DNA of 20,569 nucleotides, from the NCBI GenBank assembly GCA_002430125.1, contig DJBQ01000102.1, positions 392 to 20,960 on the forward strand, read 5' to 3'. The translations under genes and the position numbers were made by a program. Positions 1 through 8,340 of this stretch are shown in pieces (within the stretch, counting starts at the first letter, position 1; each line of letters opens with the position of its first letter). The notes beneath the pieces are model-generated. The model was not told the DNA's origin, did no database searches, and saw only the letters and a list, made by a program, of their open reading frames with translations. Origin of the DNA: Rhodobacterales bacterium UBA5972 (lineage in GTDB: Bacteria > Pseudomonadota > Alphaproteobacteria > Rhodobacterales > Rhodobacteraceae).

Positions 1-894
1 GTTCTTAGGGCAATCGACAAGTTAGACCGCCTGGGAACAGAGGGCGTACGCGCTTTGCTAGGCAGCGGGCGCAAAGACGAAAGCGGCGATTTCACGGAGG
101 GCGCTGGTCTTGAGTTAGAACAGACGGAGGTCGTCATGGGCTTCATGGACGCGATGCGCCCTGATGGCGCCGCCACCTGTGCGCGCCTGATGGAGTTGGT
201 TCAGGGCTCGGAAATCGGAACCCAGGGCGTTCAGGAACTTGAAACCATCGCCGAGCTTCTGGCCGCCCAAGGTTATGGCCCCGATCGCATCGTTATCGAT
301 CCATCGGTTGTGCGCGGCCTCGGCTACTACACCGGTCCGGTTTTCGAAGCCGAACTGACCTTTGAAATCTTTGACGAAAAAGGCCGCAAGCGCCAGTTCG
401 GCTCGGTCGCTGGCGGCGGGCGCTATGACGATCTGGTCAAACGCTTCACCGGCCAAGAGGTTCCGGGAACCGGCATTTCCATCGGCGTTGACCGCCTGCT
501 GGCCGCCCTGCGGGCCAAGGGGCAGGTGAGTAACCAATCCAAAGGCCCGGTCGTTGTCACCGTCATGGATCGCGACCGCATGGCGGATTACCAGAAAATG
601 GTGTCTGAATTGCGCGCCGCCGGTATCCGTGCCGAAGTCTATTTGGGGAATCCGAAAAACTTTGGAAACCAGTTGAAATACGCTGATAAACGCGAAAGCC
701 CGGTCGCGGTGATTGAAGGTACCGACGAAAAAGCCCGCGGTGTGGTGCAGATCAAAGATCTGGCACTGGGCGCGCGATTGGCTGCCGAAATGACCACCAA
801 CGAGGAATGGAAAGCCCAACCCGCGCAGATGGAAATCAACCGCACTGATCTGGTGGCCGAGGTTAAAAAGATGATCGCCCGTGCTGAAAGATAA
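1..894 (+). CDS. hisS: Histidyl-tRNA synthetase, C-terminal part (5' end outside window)
   Basis: Charges tRNA-His with histidine in the cytoplasm. The frame is open from base 1, so this is the C-terminal 297 residues of a protein that begins upstream. The in-frame TTG at 55 is not the start. Seen: the histidine-binding motif GLGYYTG (fragment residues about 107-113), then class II motif 3 with GGGRYDDL and [12 protein letters not shown] (about 138-167). An alpha/beta anticodon-binding domain follows, from roughly residue 180 to the end. The TAA stop is 3 bases before the ATG of hisZ, a HisS paralogue, so the genes are probably co-transcribed and translationally coupled. The identification is secure; HisZ is excluded because this copy keeps the anticodon-binding domain. 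Confidence 0.96.
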   Translation, partial: VLRAIDKLDRLGTEGVRALLGSGRKDESGDFTEGAGLELEQTEVVMGFMDAMRPDGAATCARLMELVQGSEIGTQGVQELETIAELLAAQGYGPDRIVIDPSVVRGLGYYTGPVFEAELTFEIFDEKGRKRQFGSVAGGGRYDDLVKRFTGQEVPGTGISIGVDRLLAALRAKGQVSNQSKGPVVVTVMDRDRMADYQKMVSELRAAGIRAEVYLGNPKNFGNQLKYADKRESPVAVIEGTDEKARGVVQIKDLALGARLAAEMTTNEEWKAQPAQMEINRTDLVAEVKKMIARAER

Positions 895-897
895 GCC

Positions 898-2007
898 ATG
901 CTAAACGACCGCCGCGCCCGTATCAGGGCCGAAGCTGATCGGCTGTCGGCGTATTTTCTGGCCCAAGGTGCGCTGCCGGTTGAAGCTGCTGCCTTGCAGC
1001 CGGCCGAAACCTTACTTGACCTTTACGGCGAGGATATCCGAGCCCGCGCTTACGTGACCTTTGATCCGGTTCTGGGCGAGCAGATGATGCGCCCGGATTT
1101 TACCGTCCCCGTGGTGCAAATGCATATGAATGAGGGCGCAGAACCGGCGCGTTACACCTATAACGGCACCGTCTGGCGCAAACAAAAACCCGGCAGCAAG
1201 CGTTCGTCAGAATACCTGCAAGTCGGGTTCGAGTTGTTTGATCGCAGCAACCCCGCCAGATCAGATGCCGAGGTTTTCGCGCTGTTTGCTGACCTTCTAG
1301 CGCCCCTGAAACTACGCGCGGCCACCGGCGACATGGGCATCCTGATGGCCGCCGTTACTGGCCTGTCAACGCTGCCCAGCCGCAAGGCCGCGCTTAAGCG
1401 CCATATCTGGCACCCGACCCGGTTTCGCCAATTGTTAGACCGGTTCGGTGGCACATCTCCGATTCCCGCCAGTCGCGCGAAACTATTGGCCGAAGTGGCC
1501 GAAACATCAGCGGCCAAATTGGTCAAATCCGCTGGTCGGCACGTGGGCCTGCGCAGTCCGCAAGATATCACAGACCGTGTTCAATCGCTCGTGGAGGATG
1601 CCATTGAGGCACCGATTTCGACAGGTGAAACAGCAATTCTCGAAGAGATTCTAAACCTGAAAGACAAATCAACGCGCGCTTTGGCACATCTCAGAACTCT
1701 GGCAAAAGATCTGCCTAACCTTGTGCGGGCAGTCGATTTGATGGATGCCCGCCTTAATGCGCTGTCAGCGCGTGGCATAAACGTGGATCATCTTGATTTT
1801 GAAGGCTCATATGGGCGCACGTCGCTTGAATATTACGACGGTTTTGTCTTTGGATTTTACGCCGAAAACCGCCCCGACTTGCCAGTTATCGCATCGGGCG
1901 GGCGTTACGATGCTTTAACCGAAGTATTGGGCCATGGTCGTTCAATTCCAGCCGTCGGCGGCGTTATTCGCCCGGAATATGTGCTTGCAATAGCCGAGGG
2001 GATGTAA
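898..2007 (+). CDS. hisZ: ATP phosphoribosyltransferase regulatory subunit HisZ
   Basis: HisZ is a catalytically dead relative of the HisRS core. It assembles with short-form HisG and is needed for activity and histidine feedback in the first step of histidine biosynthesis. The 369 residues match the usual family length. Seen: a class II motif 2-like segment (MRPDFTVPV near residue 62, then YNGTVWRKQKPGSKRSSEYLQVGFELF), and a motif 3-like stretch ASGGRYDALTEVLG near residues 328-341. There is no anticodon-binding domain after it, which separates it from HisS. The ATG lies 3 bases after the hisS stop, and its TAA overlaps the ATG of hisG by one base (TAATG). The pairing with short HisG is strong independent support. 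Confidence 0.95.
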   Translation: MLNDRRARIRAEADRLSAYFLAQGALPVEAAALQPAETLLDLYGEDIRARAYVTFDPVLGEQMMRPDFTVPVVQMHMNEGAEPARYTYNGTVWRKQKPGSKRSSEYLQVGFELFDRSNPARSDAEVFALFADLLAPLKLRAATGDMGILMAAVTGLSTLPSRKAALKRHIWHPTRFRQLLDRFGGTSPIPASRAKLLAEVAETSAAKLVKSAGRHVGLRSPQDITDRVQSLVEDAIEAPISTGETAILEEILNLKDKSTRALAHLRTLAKDLPNLVRAVDLMDARLNALSARGINVDHLDFEGSYGRTSLEYYDGFVFGFYAENRPDLPVIASGGRYDALTEVLGHGRSIPAVGGVIRPEYVLAIAEGM

Positions 2008-2720
2008 TGGCGATCAAGCTTGGAGTGCCCTCTAAAGGCCGATTGCAAGACCTGACATTTGACTGGTTTCGTACCCGTGGTGTCGAACTCAAACGCAGCG
2101 GGTCCGACCGGGAATATGCGGGCGCGGTCCAGGGCGTAGACGGGGTCGAGCTTGTGCTGCTGTCAGCCGGTGAAATCCCGCGCGAACTGGCGGCTGGCCG
2201 CATCCATCTGGGGGTCACTGGCACTGACCTTGTACGCGAGAAGATCCCATTATGGGCTGATATCCTGACAGAACTGGCGCCCCTTGGCTTTGGTCATGCG
2301 GATTTGGTGATTGCTGTGCCAAAAACCTGGATTGATGTCGACATGCTTGATGATCTTGATGCCGCCTGCGCGCAATTTCGCGCCCGCCACGGTTTCCGGC
2401 TCAGGATTGCCACGAAATACCACAACTTGGTGCGCGAATTCCTGCGCAGCAATGGTGTCGCCGATTACCAGTTCGTCGACAGCCAGGGCGCGACCGAAGG
2501 CACCGTCAAAAACCTGACCGCCGAAGCCATCGCTGACATCACTTCAACCGGTGACACGCTCAACGCAAATCACTTAAAACCTTTAGCAGACGGACTTATT
2601 CACGCCTCCCAAGCTGCCCTTTTCCTGTCTGAAACCGCACAGAAATCCGCAATAGAAACCGAAACCCTGTCAGGCTTTCTCAGAGGTCTAAATATCCCCG
2701 CCGGAGGCTCCGCCGCGTAG
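2007..2720 (+). CDS. hisG: ATP phosphoribosyltransferase catalytic subunit, short form (HisG_S)
   Basis: Catalyses condensation of ATP with PRPP, the committed step of histidine biosynthesis. At 237 residues it is the short form, which lacks the C-terminal regulatory domain and depends on HisZ encoded directly upstream. Seen: the N-terminal GVPSKGRL (residues 6-13), GVTGTDLVRE (69-78), and the PRPP-binding loop SQGATEGTVKN (159-169) preceded by FVD. The start is fixed by the one-base overlap with the hisZ stop. The three-gene order hisS-hisZ-hisG is a known alphaproteobacterial arrangement. It ends convergently with an ABC exporter gene 46 bp away, and I see no clear intrinsic terminator in that gap. 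Confidence 0.96.
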   Translation: MAIKLGVPSKGRLQDLTFDWFRTRGVELKRSGSDREYAGAVQGVDGVELVLLSAGEIPRELAAGRIHLGVTGTDLVREKIPLWADILTELAPLGFGHADLVIAVPKTWIDVDMLDDLDAACAQFRARHGFRLRIATKYHNLVREFLRSNGVADYQFVDSQGATEGTVKNLTAEAIADITSTGDTLNANHLKPLADGLIHASQAALFLSETAQKSAIETETLSGFLRGLNIPAGGSAA

Positions 2721-2766
2721 CGGCTCATAGCAATGGCGCGCAGCGTCGCCGCTGAATTACATCAAA

Positions 2767-4533
2767 TCATCCGGCAAATTGCAGTTGGTATAATCCTGCA
2801 TAAAGCCCACCGCGAGCCAGCAATTCGGCATGCGTGCCTTCGTCTACAACCCGTCCCTTGTCCAGAACCACGATTTTGTCAGCATGCAGGATCGTCGCTA
2901 ATCGATGCGCAATAACCAAAGTCGTGCGCCCTTGCGACAATCCGTCCAGTGCCTCCTGCACCGCTGCCTCGGATTGTGCATCCAGCGCCGAGGTTGGTTC
3001 GTCCAACAACAAGATCGGTGCATTGCGCAGAATTGCTCGTGCAATCGCAACCCGTTGGCGCTGACCGCCCGACAGGTTCGACCCCCGGGGCCCTGCCTGA
3101 CTGCTTATGCCCAGCGGCGTTTCGCGCAAAAAATCACTGACATGCGCAGCGTCGCAAGCTGCCTGAAAATCAGCATCTGACGCTTCAGGGCGCCCAAGCA
3201 TAATGTTTTCCCGCAGACTCTCATCAAACAGCGCTGCATCCTGTGTCACTACAGAAAACAACCCGCGCAAATCTGCCAAAGCTATCGTATTTACGCCCAC
3301 GCCACCGATGGTCACGCTGCCAGACGCAGGCTCCACGAGTCGGGTCAACACATTGAAAACTGTGCTTTTACCCGCACCAGATGCCCCAACCAAAGCGGTG
3401 GTTTCCCCGGCTTTCGCCGTGAAGCTCAACCCATCCAGAACCGGTTGATTGCCGTAAGCAAAACGCACATTCTGTAGCGCCACATCGCCTTCGGTTCCAC
3501 GCGCCGGTGCCGCAATCGGATTGACCGGGCTCAGAATGCCGGGCTTTTCTTCAAAGATTGCATAAAGCCTTTCAAGGCTGGCCAAAGCTGCCTGCCAAAG
3601 GCCGGAAATATTGCCAAGCCTGCGGAGTGGTTCAAAAATCAGCGCCATAGCAGTGAAAAAACTCATGAACTCGCCGATGGTTTTTGCCCCATCGATAATT
3701 TGAAACCCGCCGTAAATCAGCACCCCCAGAAATCCGATACCAGCAACCACATCCATCATAGCCGGCACACCGGCCTGACCCGCCTCGCTTTTGATCTGTG
3801 CCTTGACGTATGCGTTCACCGTCTTGCCGAACCGGGCATCCTGATGGTCTTCCAGATTGTTCAGTTTGATCGGGTTAACCCCGTGGAAAATTTCGTCCAA
3901 CCGGGTGGAAATCGATGCAGCCGTTTGCCTTGCGTGGCGCGCCGCCGAATGGATCAGCCTTTGCAGGATTGCCACCGGGATCACCAGAACCGGGATGCCA
4001 GCGATTGCGATCAGTGTCCACAGCCAGTCGATCGAAACCGCTACGGCCAACAAGGTGACCAGTGAAATAACATCCCGCCCCAATGAGGTGAAAATCGCCG
4101 ACCAGGCCACCTGAACTGCCAGCGTATCACCACGCACCCGTTCAATCAGCGCACCGGGTGCATTGTCCTGAAAGAATACGCTATCAAGCCGCATCATATG
4201 GCGCACCAACTCCGTTTGCATCGCCGCTGTCGCCCATTGACCGACTGCCGCCATAATCACCCTCTGGCCAAAACCGCTTAACGCGCGGGCCACGAAGATT
4301 GCGAAAATTGCGGCAGCCACCCAGTAAACCGCTGCTTTTTGCCCGGCGACAAACACCTGATCGAACATTGGTCCGACCATATAGCTCAGCACGCCAAGCA
4401 TCGCGCCTTCGATGGCCATCAGGATGAACGCCAGTAAAACCCAGCCCAGATGCCGCCGGAAATAATCGCGCCACAGCCACAGAGGCAAGTGCATGCCTTT
4501 GGATGCAGGGCCGGTTTCGTCCATCCGCGCCAT
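2767..4533 (-). CDS. ABC exporter, fused membrane and ATPase domains (MsbA/lipid exporter type)
   Basis: Half-size ABC exporter, expected to work as a homodimer in the inner membrane. From the ATG at 4533 it is 588 aa. Seen: about six hydrophobic segments between residues 32 and 303, then the nucleotide-binding domain with Walker A GASGAGKST (383-391), Q-loop TQDAALFDE (430 on), signature LSGGQRQR (487-494), Walker B ILLLDEP (507-513) and H-loop His543. Start choice: an upstream in-frame ATG (4596) would overlap the phosphatase gene by 62 bp. The ATG at 4533 sits one base after that gene's TGA and has AAGGG upstream. Similarity is to MsbA-like and multidrug exporters; the substrate cannot be read from sequence. 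It lies downstream of the phosphatase in what looks like a two-gene operon. Confidence 0.9.
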   Translation of the reverse strand: MARMDETGPASKGMHLPLWLWRDYFRRHLGWVLLAFILMAIEGAMLGVLSYMVGPMFDQVFVAGQKAAVYWVAAAIFAIFVARALSGFGQRVIMAAVGQWATAAMQTELVRHMMRLDSVFFQDNAPGALIERVRGDTLAVQVAWSAIFTSLGRDVISLVTLLAVAVSIDWLWTLIAIAGIPVLVIPVAILQRLIHSAARHARQTAASISTRLDEIFHGVNPIKLNNLEDHQDARFGKTVNAYVKAQIKSEAGQAGVPAMMDVVAGIGFLGVLIYGGFQIIDGAKTIGEFMSFFTAMALIFEPLRRLGNISGLWQAALASLERLYAIFEEKPGILSPVNPIAAPARGTEGDVALQNVRFAYGNQPVLDGLSFTAKAGETTALVGASGAGKSTVFNVLTRLVEPASGSVTIGGVGVNTIALADLRGLFSVVTQDAALFDESLRENIMLGRPEASDADFQAACDAAHVSDFLRETPLGISSQAGPRGSNLSGGQRQRVAIARAILRNAPILLLDEPTSALDAQSEAAVQEALDGLSQGRTTLVIAHRLATILHADKIVVLDKGRVVDEGTHAELLARGGLYAGLYQLQFAG

Positions 4534-4534
4534 C

Positions 4535-5230
4535 TCAGCCAGCCCTTCTGCGCTGGCTGCGCGCTTGAAATGCAGCGGTGATCGTGACCGGATCATAAGC
4601 CGTCATCATCCAGTCCCTAAATGCAATTGGTGCGGCCGCGTTGGCTAACCGATAAGTTTCAAGGCAAAAATCCAAAATGCCTTTGCTGGAAGCCTTAATA
4701 TGCAGGTACTTCAACCCTAACTGCTTTTGTGCAACCTCAATCGGCGCGCCTTTGATCAACAACAAATAAAGGGCCGACGCAAATCCAGCCCGATCCGCGC
4801 CCGATTTGCAGTGCATCACAAAGGGTCGTTCAAGTGTTTTGAAATGACATTCGAGTTCCAATAGAGTCGCCAAAGACGGCAGAGCTGTCGCGGACAAATT
4901 GATGTCTGTCAGACCAAGCCCCAATTCGCGGCAAGCCTCAACCTCGAACAAATGATAGCTATAGGGACTGGTGCCGCGCAGGTTTAAAACCGATTTCATG
5001 CCCATTTCCGACAGTTTCAACAGCCGCTTGGCCGACGGCTGGTTAGACCGAAAAACGCCATCCGCCACCGGGTAAAAATTGGTCCAGAGTTTCCGCAGAA
5101 CGCCGTGATCGACCCAATCAAAATGCCGTTGGGCCTGTCGCCGTTTTTCAGGGGTCGAGATGTCGTCACCAAAGCTTTCGCGCCACGCGCGTTCTTTATC
5201 TTCTAGTGTTTTGACGAATTTGGCGAACAT
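4535..5230 (-). CDS. Dual-specificity/tyrosine phosphatase family protein
   Basis: 231-aa cytoplasmic protein with the cysteine phosphatase signature HCKSGADRAG at residues 140-149. Cys141 is the nucleophile and Arg147 the phosphate-binding residue (CX5R). An upstream DSP-like core (VADGVFRSNQPS, about 55-66; LNLRG, 82-86) fits the bacterial DSP/PTP-like group. The N-terminal 45 residues are charged and probably helical (EDKERAWRESFGDD). There is no signal peptide. The TGA is one base before the ATG of the ABC exporter, so expression is probably coupled. The substrate is unknown: it could be a phosphoprotein, but phosphoinositide-like or sugar phosphates are possible in this superfamily. A role linked to the exporter's substrate is inference from gene order only. 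Confidence 0.85.
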   Translation of the reverse strand: MFAKFVKTLEDKERAWRESFGDDISTPEKRRQAQRHFDWVDHGVLRKLWTNFYPVADGVFRSNQPSAKRLLKLSEMGMKSVLNLRGTSPYSYHLFEVEACRELGLGLTDINLSATALPSLATLLELECHFKTLERPFVMHCKSGADRAGFASALYLLLIKGAPIEVAQKQLGLKYLHIKASSKGILDFCLETYRLANAAAPIAFRDWMMTAYDPVTITAAFQARSQRRRAG

Positions 5231-5367
5231 CCGGGACAGTACTCGGGCTTGGGTCAGGCAAGGTCACGCCGCCTGTTTTCTAAGGATATGGCTTTAGACC
5301 ATCCTGATCAGACTGACAAGTTTGATGCCACATTACCCATCAGTTGCGAATTGCTGGTCACTGGCGA

Positions 5368-5396
5368 TTGACCTTCCCTTATTCTGGTCCTACGCA
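5368..5396 (+). promoter_or_regulatory. Possible sigma-70 promoter for the aminotransferase gene
   Basis: TTGACC at 5368-5373 is separated by exactly 17 bases from TACGCA at 5391-5396, and the ATG of the downstream gene is 31 bases further on. The -35 matches 5 of 6 consensus positions and the -10 is weak. The 197 bp between the divergent phosphatase and aminotransferase genes (5231-5427) shows nothing else I can name. Confidence 0.25.
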
Positions 5397-5427
5397 TAGC
5401 CGTCCCAATCTTTCACGAGCCCCAAAA

Positions 5428-6627
5428 ATGAGCCTAAATCACGGTCGCCAATATCTTGCCATTCCCGGCCCCTCGGTCATGCCGGATCGCGTGTTGCAGG
5501 CAATGCACCGCGCCGCGCCGAATATTTATGAAGGTCCGCTGCATGATATGGTGGATACCATTTTGGTCGATCTGTGCAAAGTTGCCCGCACCAAGGGCCA
5601 TGTCGCGATTTATATTGGCAACGGTCATGCCGGATGGGAAGCGGCGCTTTGCAACGTGCTTAGCCGGGGTGATAAAGTTTTGGTGCCTGCCACCGGCGCC
5701 TTTGGTCATGGCTGGGCGGATGCAGCACGCGGGCTTGGGATCGACTGTCAGGTGTTGGATTTCGGTCGTTCGCGGGATATTGATCTTGTGCAGGTCGAGG
5801 CAGCTTTGCGGGCGGATAAGTCCCACCAAATCAAAGCTGTACTGGCCACACATGTTGATACAGCCAGCACCGTTCGCAATGATCTTGCAGCCCTTCGACG
5901 TGTGATGGATGACTGCGGGCATCCGGCTTTGCTGATGGCGGATTGCATTGCCTCGCTTGCCTGTGACAAATATGAAATGGACGCCTGGGGCGTTGATGTG
6001 ACAATCGCCGCCAGCCAAAAGGGCTTGATGACGCCGCCGGGCCTGGCCTTTGTCTGGTTCAGCGAAAAGGCCGATCAGGTGCATAAATCCGCCGATCTGG
6101 CGACGCCCTATTGGAACTGGACAGACCGTACCCAAGGCAACAGGTTTTCGCAAAAATTTGATGGAACCGCGCCGACGCATCACCTTTTCGGATTGCGCAC
6201 AGCCCTTGATATGCTGTTGCACGAAGAAGGACTCGAGGCTGTTTGGGAACGCCACCGTAAATTGGCAAGCGCGGTTTGGGCAGCACTTGACTGCTGGTCG
6301 CAATCTGGCCCGGTACAGATCAATATCGCTGACCCGGCAAAACGGTCGTGGGCGGTAACGTCAGTAAAGTTGACCGCGCCATTGGGCACCAAACTCAGGC
6401 GCTGGACGGAACACAGGGCCGGGGTGACGCTGGGTATCGGGCTGGGCATGGGCACACCGGAAGACCCGGACAGTGACGGCGCGTTTCGTATCGCACATAT
6501 GGGGCATGTGAATGCGCATATGGTGATGGGGTCTTTAGGGGTGATCGAGGCGGGTTTGATCGCACTGGATATTCCGCATGGAACAGGTGCGCTAAGTGCA
6601 GCAGCGAAGGTAATCTCGGGCGCTTAG
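5428..6627 (+). CDS. Pyridoxal-phosphate aminotransferase, class V (serine-/alanine-glyoxylate aminotransferase group)
   Basis: 399-aa fold-type I PLP enzyme of the AGXT/serine-glyoxylate aminotransferase family. Seen: N-terminal PGPSVMPDRVLQAM (residues 13-26), the glycine-rich cofactor region IGNGHAGWEAAL (63-74), ADCIASLACD (171-180) with the PLP-binding Asp172, the Schiff-base lysine in SQKGLMTPPGLAF (Lys198), and a C-terminal FRIAHMGH (353-360) whose Arg should bind the substrate carboxylate. The ATG at 5428 is chosen because homology begins just after it. An in-frame start 84 bp upstream would add an unconserved tail. The Shine-Dalgarno sequence is weak. Likely a cytoplasmic glyoxylate or 2-oxoacid aminotransferase; the exact amino donor is not decidable. 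No coupled neighbour is seen, so it is probably a single-gene unit. Confidence 0.88.
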   Translation: MSLNHGRQYLAIPGPSVMPDRVLQAMHRAAPNIYEGPLHDMVDTILVDLCKVARTKGHVAIYIGNGHAGWEAALCNVLSRGDKVLVPATGAFGHGWADAARGLGIDCQVLDFGRSRDIDLVQVEAALRADKSHQIKAVLATHVDTASTVRNDLAALRRVMDDCGHPALLMADCIASLACDKYEMDAWGVDVTIAASQKGLMTPPGLAFVWFSEKADQVHKSADLATPYWNWTDRTQGNRFSQKFDGTAPTHHLFGLRTALDMLLHEEGLEAVWERHRKLASAVWAALDCWSQSGPVQINIADPAKRSWAVTSVKLTAPLGTKLRRWTEHRAGVTLGIGLGMGTPEDPDSDGAFRIAHMGHVNAHMVMGSLGVIEAGLIALDIPHGTGALSAAAKVISGA

Positions 6628-6650
6628 TCAGGTGACCACAGCGCGGCGCA

Positions 6651-7574
6651 TCAGAACTTCATGCGCACCGCGAAAGATCCGACGACCTGGCTGCCGGTCT
6701 GGGCTGCAAATTCTTTTCCAAGCCATGTCAGGCCATAAAAGAACGATCGCTTTTCGCCTTCCGCGTAAACGCCAGCCCGCAGCCGGGCGCGTGGGTTTTG
6801 CACAACGAAACCAGATGACGTTGGCAGGTATTTGCTGGATTGCACATAGGCCACGTCGCCACCCAAAATGAACGACACACCGCGCGGACGGGTGCCCTTT
6901 ATCGCGACATTGCGGAAACCGGACACCACTGATCGAACTTGCATATCGCCTTGCCCCAGCGTGCCGATGGTCAGGTCGCCGCCTACTCGTAAATAGGTTT
7001 CCACCCCGGCCTGTGCTTCCAGATAGGGGCGGAATGTCACGGGTTTTCCGCCTATGGACAGGCTGAAATCACGCCCCAATTCCACGTTGATTGTCGGATG
7101 AACCGCATTGCCGATCTGGCTGCCAAAAACCTGCGGCGTGCCCATGCCAAGACCACGATGGATGAACGACTGGAAACCGCCAACGCCTGTCATCGGCCCT
7201 GTCAGCACCATCTCAATACCGACCGACAAATCAGACGCTCCGGCCTTCATATGGCTGATTGCGCCAAAGGCCAACACCCCCACATAGCGCCGATCAGTGC
7301 CGATAATTGGATTTCTTAAATCATCGGGCGCAATGATTTCCGAGCGAACGCGGTATTCAACCAGCTCGCCGAAACCAGTCGGCATGCTGCCATTCCAACT
7401 GGTGCCGCGTATCCAGCTTAAAGCGTAAGAACCCGATCGCCACCGGTCTTTGCCGTCGCCCAATTGGTCATTTGTGAATACCCGGGCTTTTCCCAGCCAC
7501 ACCCGATCGTTGGCCGCCATTGGATTGGCCGCCACAATGACCAGAAATGTCAGTCCCCACAATATCGCCCGCAT
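6651..7574 (-). CDS. LpxR-like (DUF2219) outer-membrane beta-barrel protein, putative lipid A deacylase
   Basis: 307 aa. A Sec signal peptide is visible at residues 1-21 (hydrophobic core ILWGLTFLVIVAA, Ala-rich cleavage region PMAAND). The mature part alternates polar and hydrophobic residues and ends in VRMKF, with the terminal aromatic typical of outer-membrane barrels. The family link rests on TNDQLGDGKDRWRSG (34-48), matching the N-terminal Asn-Asp of LpxR, and on QSFIHRGLG..PQVFGSQIGN (135-155), where LpxR carries its catalytic His (His139 here) and a Trp/Gln pair. LpxR enzymes remove the 3'-acyloxyacyl group of lipid A. Whether this divergent member is active is unknown; the usual GW before the conserved Gln is FGS here. 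It lies 145 bp downstream of the cupin gene on the same strand, too far to claim an operon. Confidence 0.7.
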   Translation of the reverse strand: MRAILWGLTFLVIVAANPMAANDRVWLGKARVFTNDQLGDGKDRWRSGSYALSWIRGTSWNGSMPTGFGELVEYRVRSEIIAPDDLRNPIIGTDRRYVGVLAFGAISHMKAGASDLSVGIEMVLTGPMTGVGGFQSFIHRGLGMGTPQVFGSQIGNAVHPTINVELGRDFSLSIGGKPVTFRPYLEAQAGVETYLRVGGDLTIGTLGQGDMQVRSVVSGFRNVAIKGTRPRGVSFILGGDVAYVQSSKYLPTSSGFVVQNPRARLRAGVYAEGEKRSFFYGLTWLGKEFAAQTGSQVVGSFAVRMKF

Positions 7575-7719
7575 CGCTCGCCCCGAATGTTTGGTTACTT
7601 ATCTGCAACCTTGTGCCCGAGGATAGAGGCAGGAATGTGGTTGGGAAAGAGCAATCGGGCAACATTTCCGTGTCAATTGCCCCCGGAACTGACTAATCTT
7701 GAGGCAGATTGCCCTGCGA

Positions 7720-8166
7720 TTACTGACTGGCGGGCATGAAGTCGAATTTTCCACCGGCAAAAAAGAAGAACTCGCAAGGCTCATCTGAAATGCAGGCGGT
7801 CGAATGTTCGAGCATTGCAGGTACGTACCAATACGACCCAGCCACCAATTCGGGCGGATTGGTTCCTGCGGCGAACTGGTTGGTCATGGTGCCCTTGATG
7901 ACCACCCCGTGATAAGCCCCGGTATGCGTGTGCCTGCCAGCATCAAAATGCGCCGGAAATTTTCCGAACGTGCCATGCGCCGTATTGGTCAGATTGCCAT
8001 AGGCATCGGCCATCTGGATCATCGGATTAAGGTTGAAATAGCTGAGCCCGGCACGCGGCAGGGCGACCGGTTTGGCCGGATCAAAGGCTTCGTCCGCCAT
8101 TACGGCGCTTGTGGCAAAGGTCAGGGCTGCGGTTAGCGGTATCAGCCGAAATATCGAGAGTTTCAT
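7720..8166 (-). CDS. Secreted cupin-domain protein (DUF4437-like)
   Basis: 148 aa from the ATG at 8166, chosen because AGGA lies 7 bases upstream. A further in-frame start at 8214 would put 16 polar residues before the signal sequence. Residues 1-24 form a signal peptide (LIPLTAALTFATSAVMA, then DE), so the protein should be periplasmic. Seen: the cupin metal-binding cluster HFDAGRHTHTGAYHGVVIKG (His73, His79, His81, His86) and a distal His121 in MLEHSTACISDEPC, the usual second cupin motif. Cys125 and Cys131 could form a disulfide. A metal-dependent ligand-binding or small enzymatic role is likely; the substrate is unknown. It is transcribed divergently from an AraC-type regulator with a shared 174-bp control region, so it is a probable target of that regulator. 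Confidence 0.75.
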   Translation of the reverse strand: MKLSIFRLIPLTAALTFATSAVMADEAFDPAKPVALPRAGLSYFNLNPMIQMADAYGNLTNTAHGTFGKFPAHFDAGRHTHTGAYHGVVIKGTMTNQFAAGTNPPELVAGSYWYVPAMLEHSTACISDEPCEFFFFAGGKFDFMPASQ

Positions 8167-8239
8167 CTTTTCATCCTGTGTGGTTGTCGATTGAACTTCC
8201 GAAGGTAAGGGCAATAAAATGGATGATGAATTACTGAAA

Positions 8240-8267
8240 GTCCAAATTTATTAGCCATTCGTCCAAA
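8240..8267. promoter_or_regulatory. Tandem direct repeat GTCCAAA with 21-bp period, probable AraC-type operator
   Basis: GTCCAAA occurs at 8240-8246 and again at 8261-8267, 21 bp apart start to start, which is two helical turns. AraC-family dimers typically bind such same-face tandem half-sites. The site lies between the cupin gene (minus) and the araC-type gene (plus). Read towards the cupin gene, the second copy (TTTGGAC) falls where a -35 element could lie. A small inverted repeat CCATT/AATGG (8255-8271) overlaps it. Function is inferred. Confidence 0.45.
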
Positions 8268-8340
8268 ATGGTGGAATAATAATTCTACTACTGTGAAAGT
8301 GCAGTTATAAGGTTTGCAAGTTTCGCCTACAGGTAAAATC

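Noticed and set aside
115..819. A 234-codon open frame on the minus strand opposite hisS.
   Set aside because: Antisense shadow; hisS motifs are unmistakable on the other strand.
898..2007. hisZ as a second, truncated hisS copy.
   Set aside because: Length, missing anticodon-binding domain and one-base overlap with short hisG identify it as genuine HisZ, not a degraded duplicate.
2715..2766. Inverted repeat AGCGGC/GCCGCT between hisG and the ABC exporter gene as a terminator.
   Set aside because: Long loop, no T-run on either strand, and GC-rich sequence makes such pairs common.
5434..6303. A 289-codon open frame on the minus strand opposite the aminotransferase gene.
   Set aside because: Antisense shadow of a gene with conserved PLP-site motifs; no protein family is recognisable in it.
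7648..7676. A TTGACA on the minus strand (7671-7676) as promoter of the LpxR-like gene.
   Set aside because: At 17-bp spacing the -10 would be TGCTCT, a poor match; not enough to annotate.
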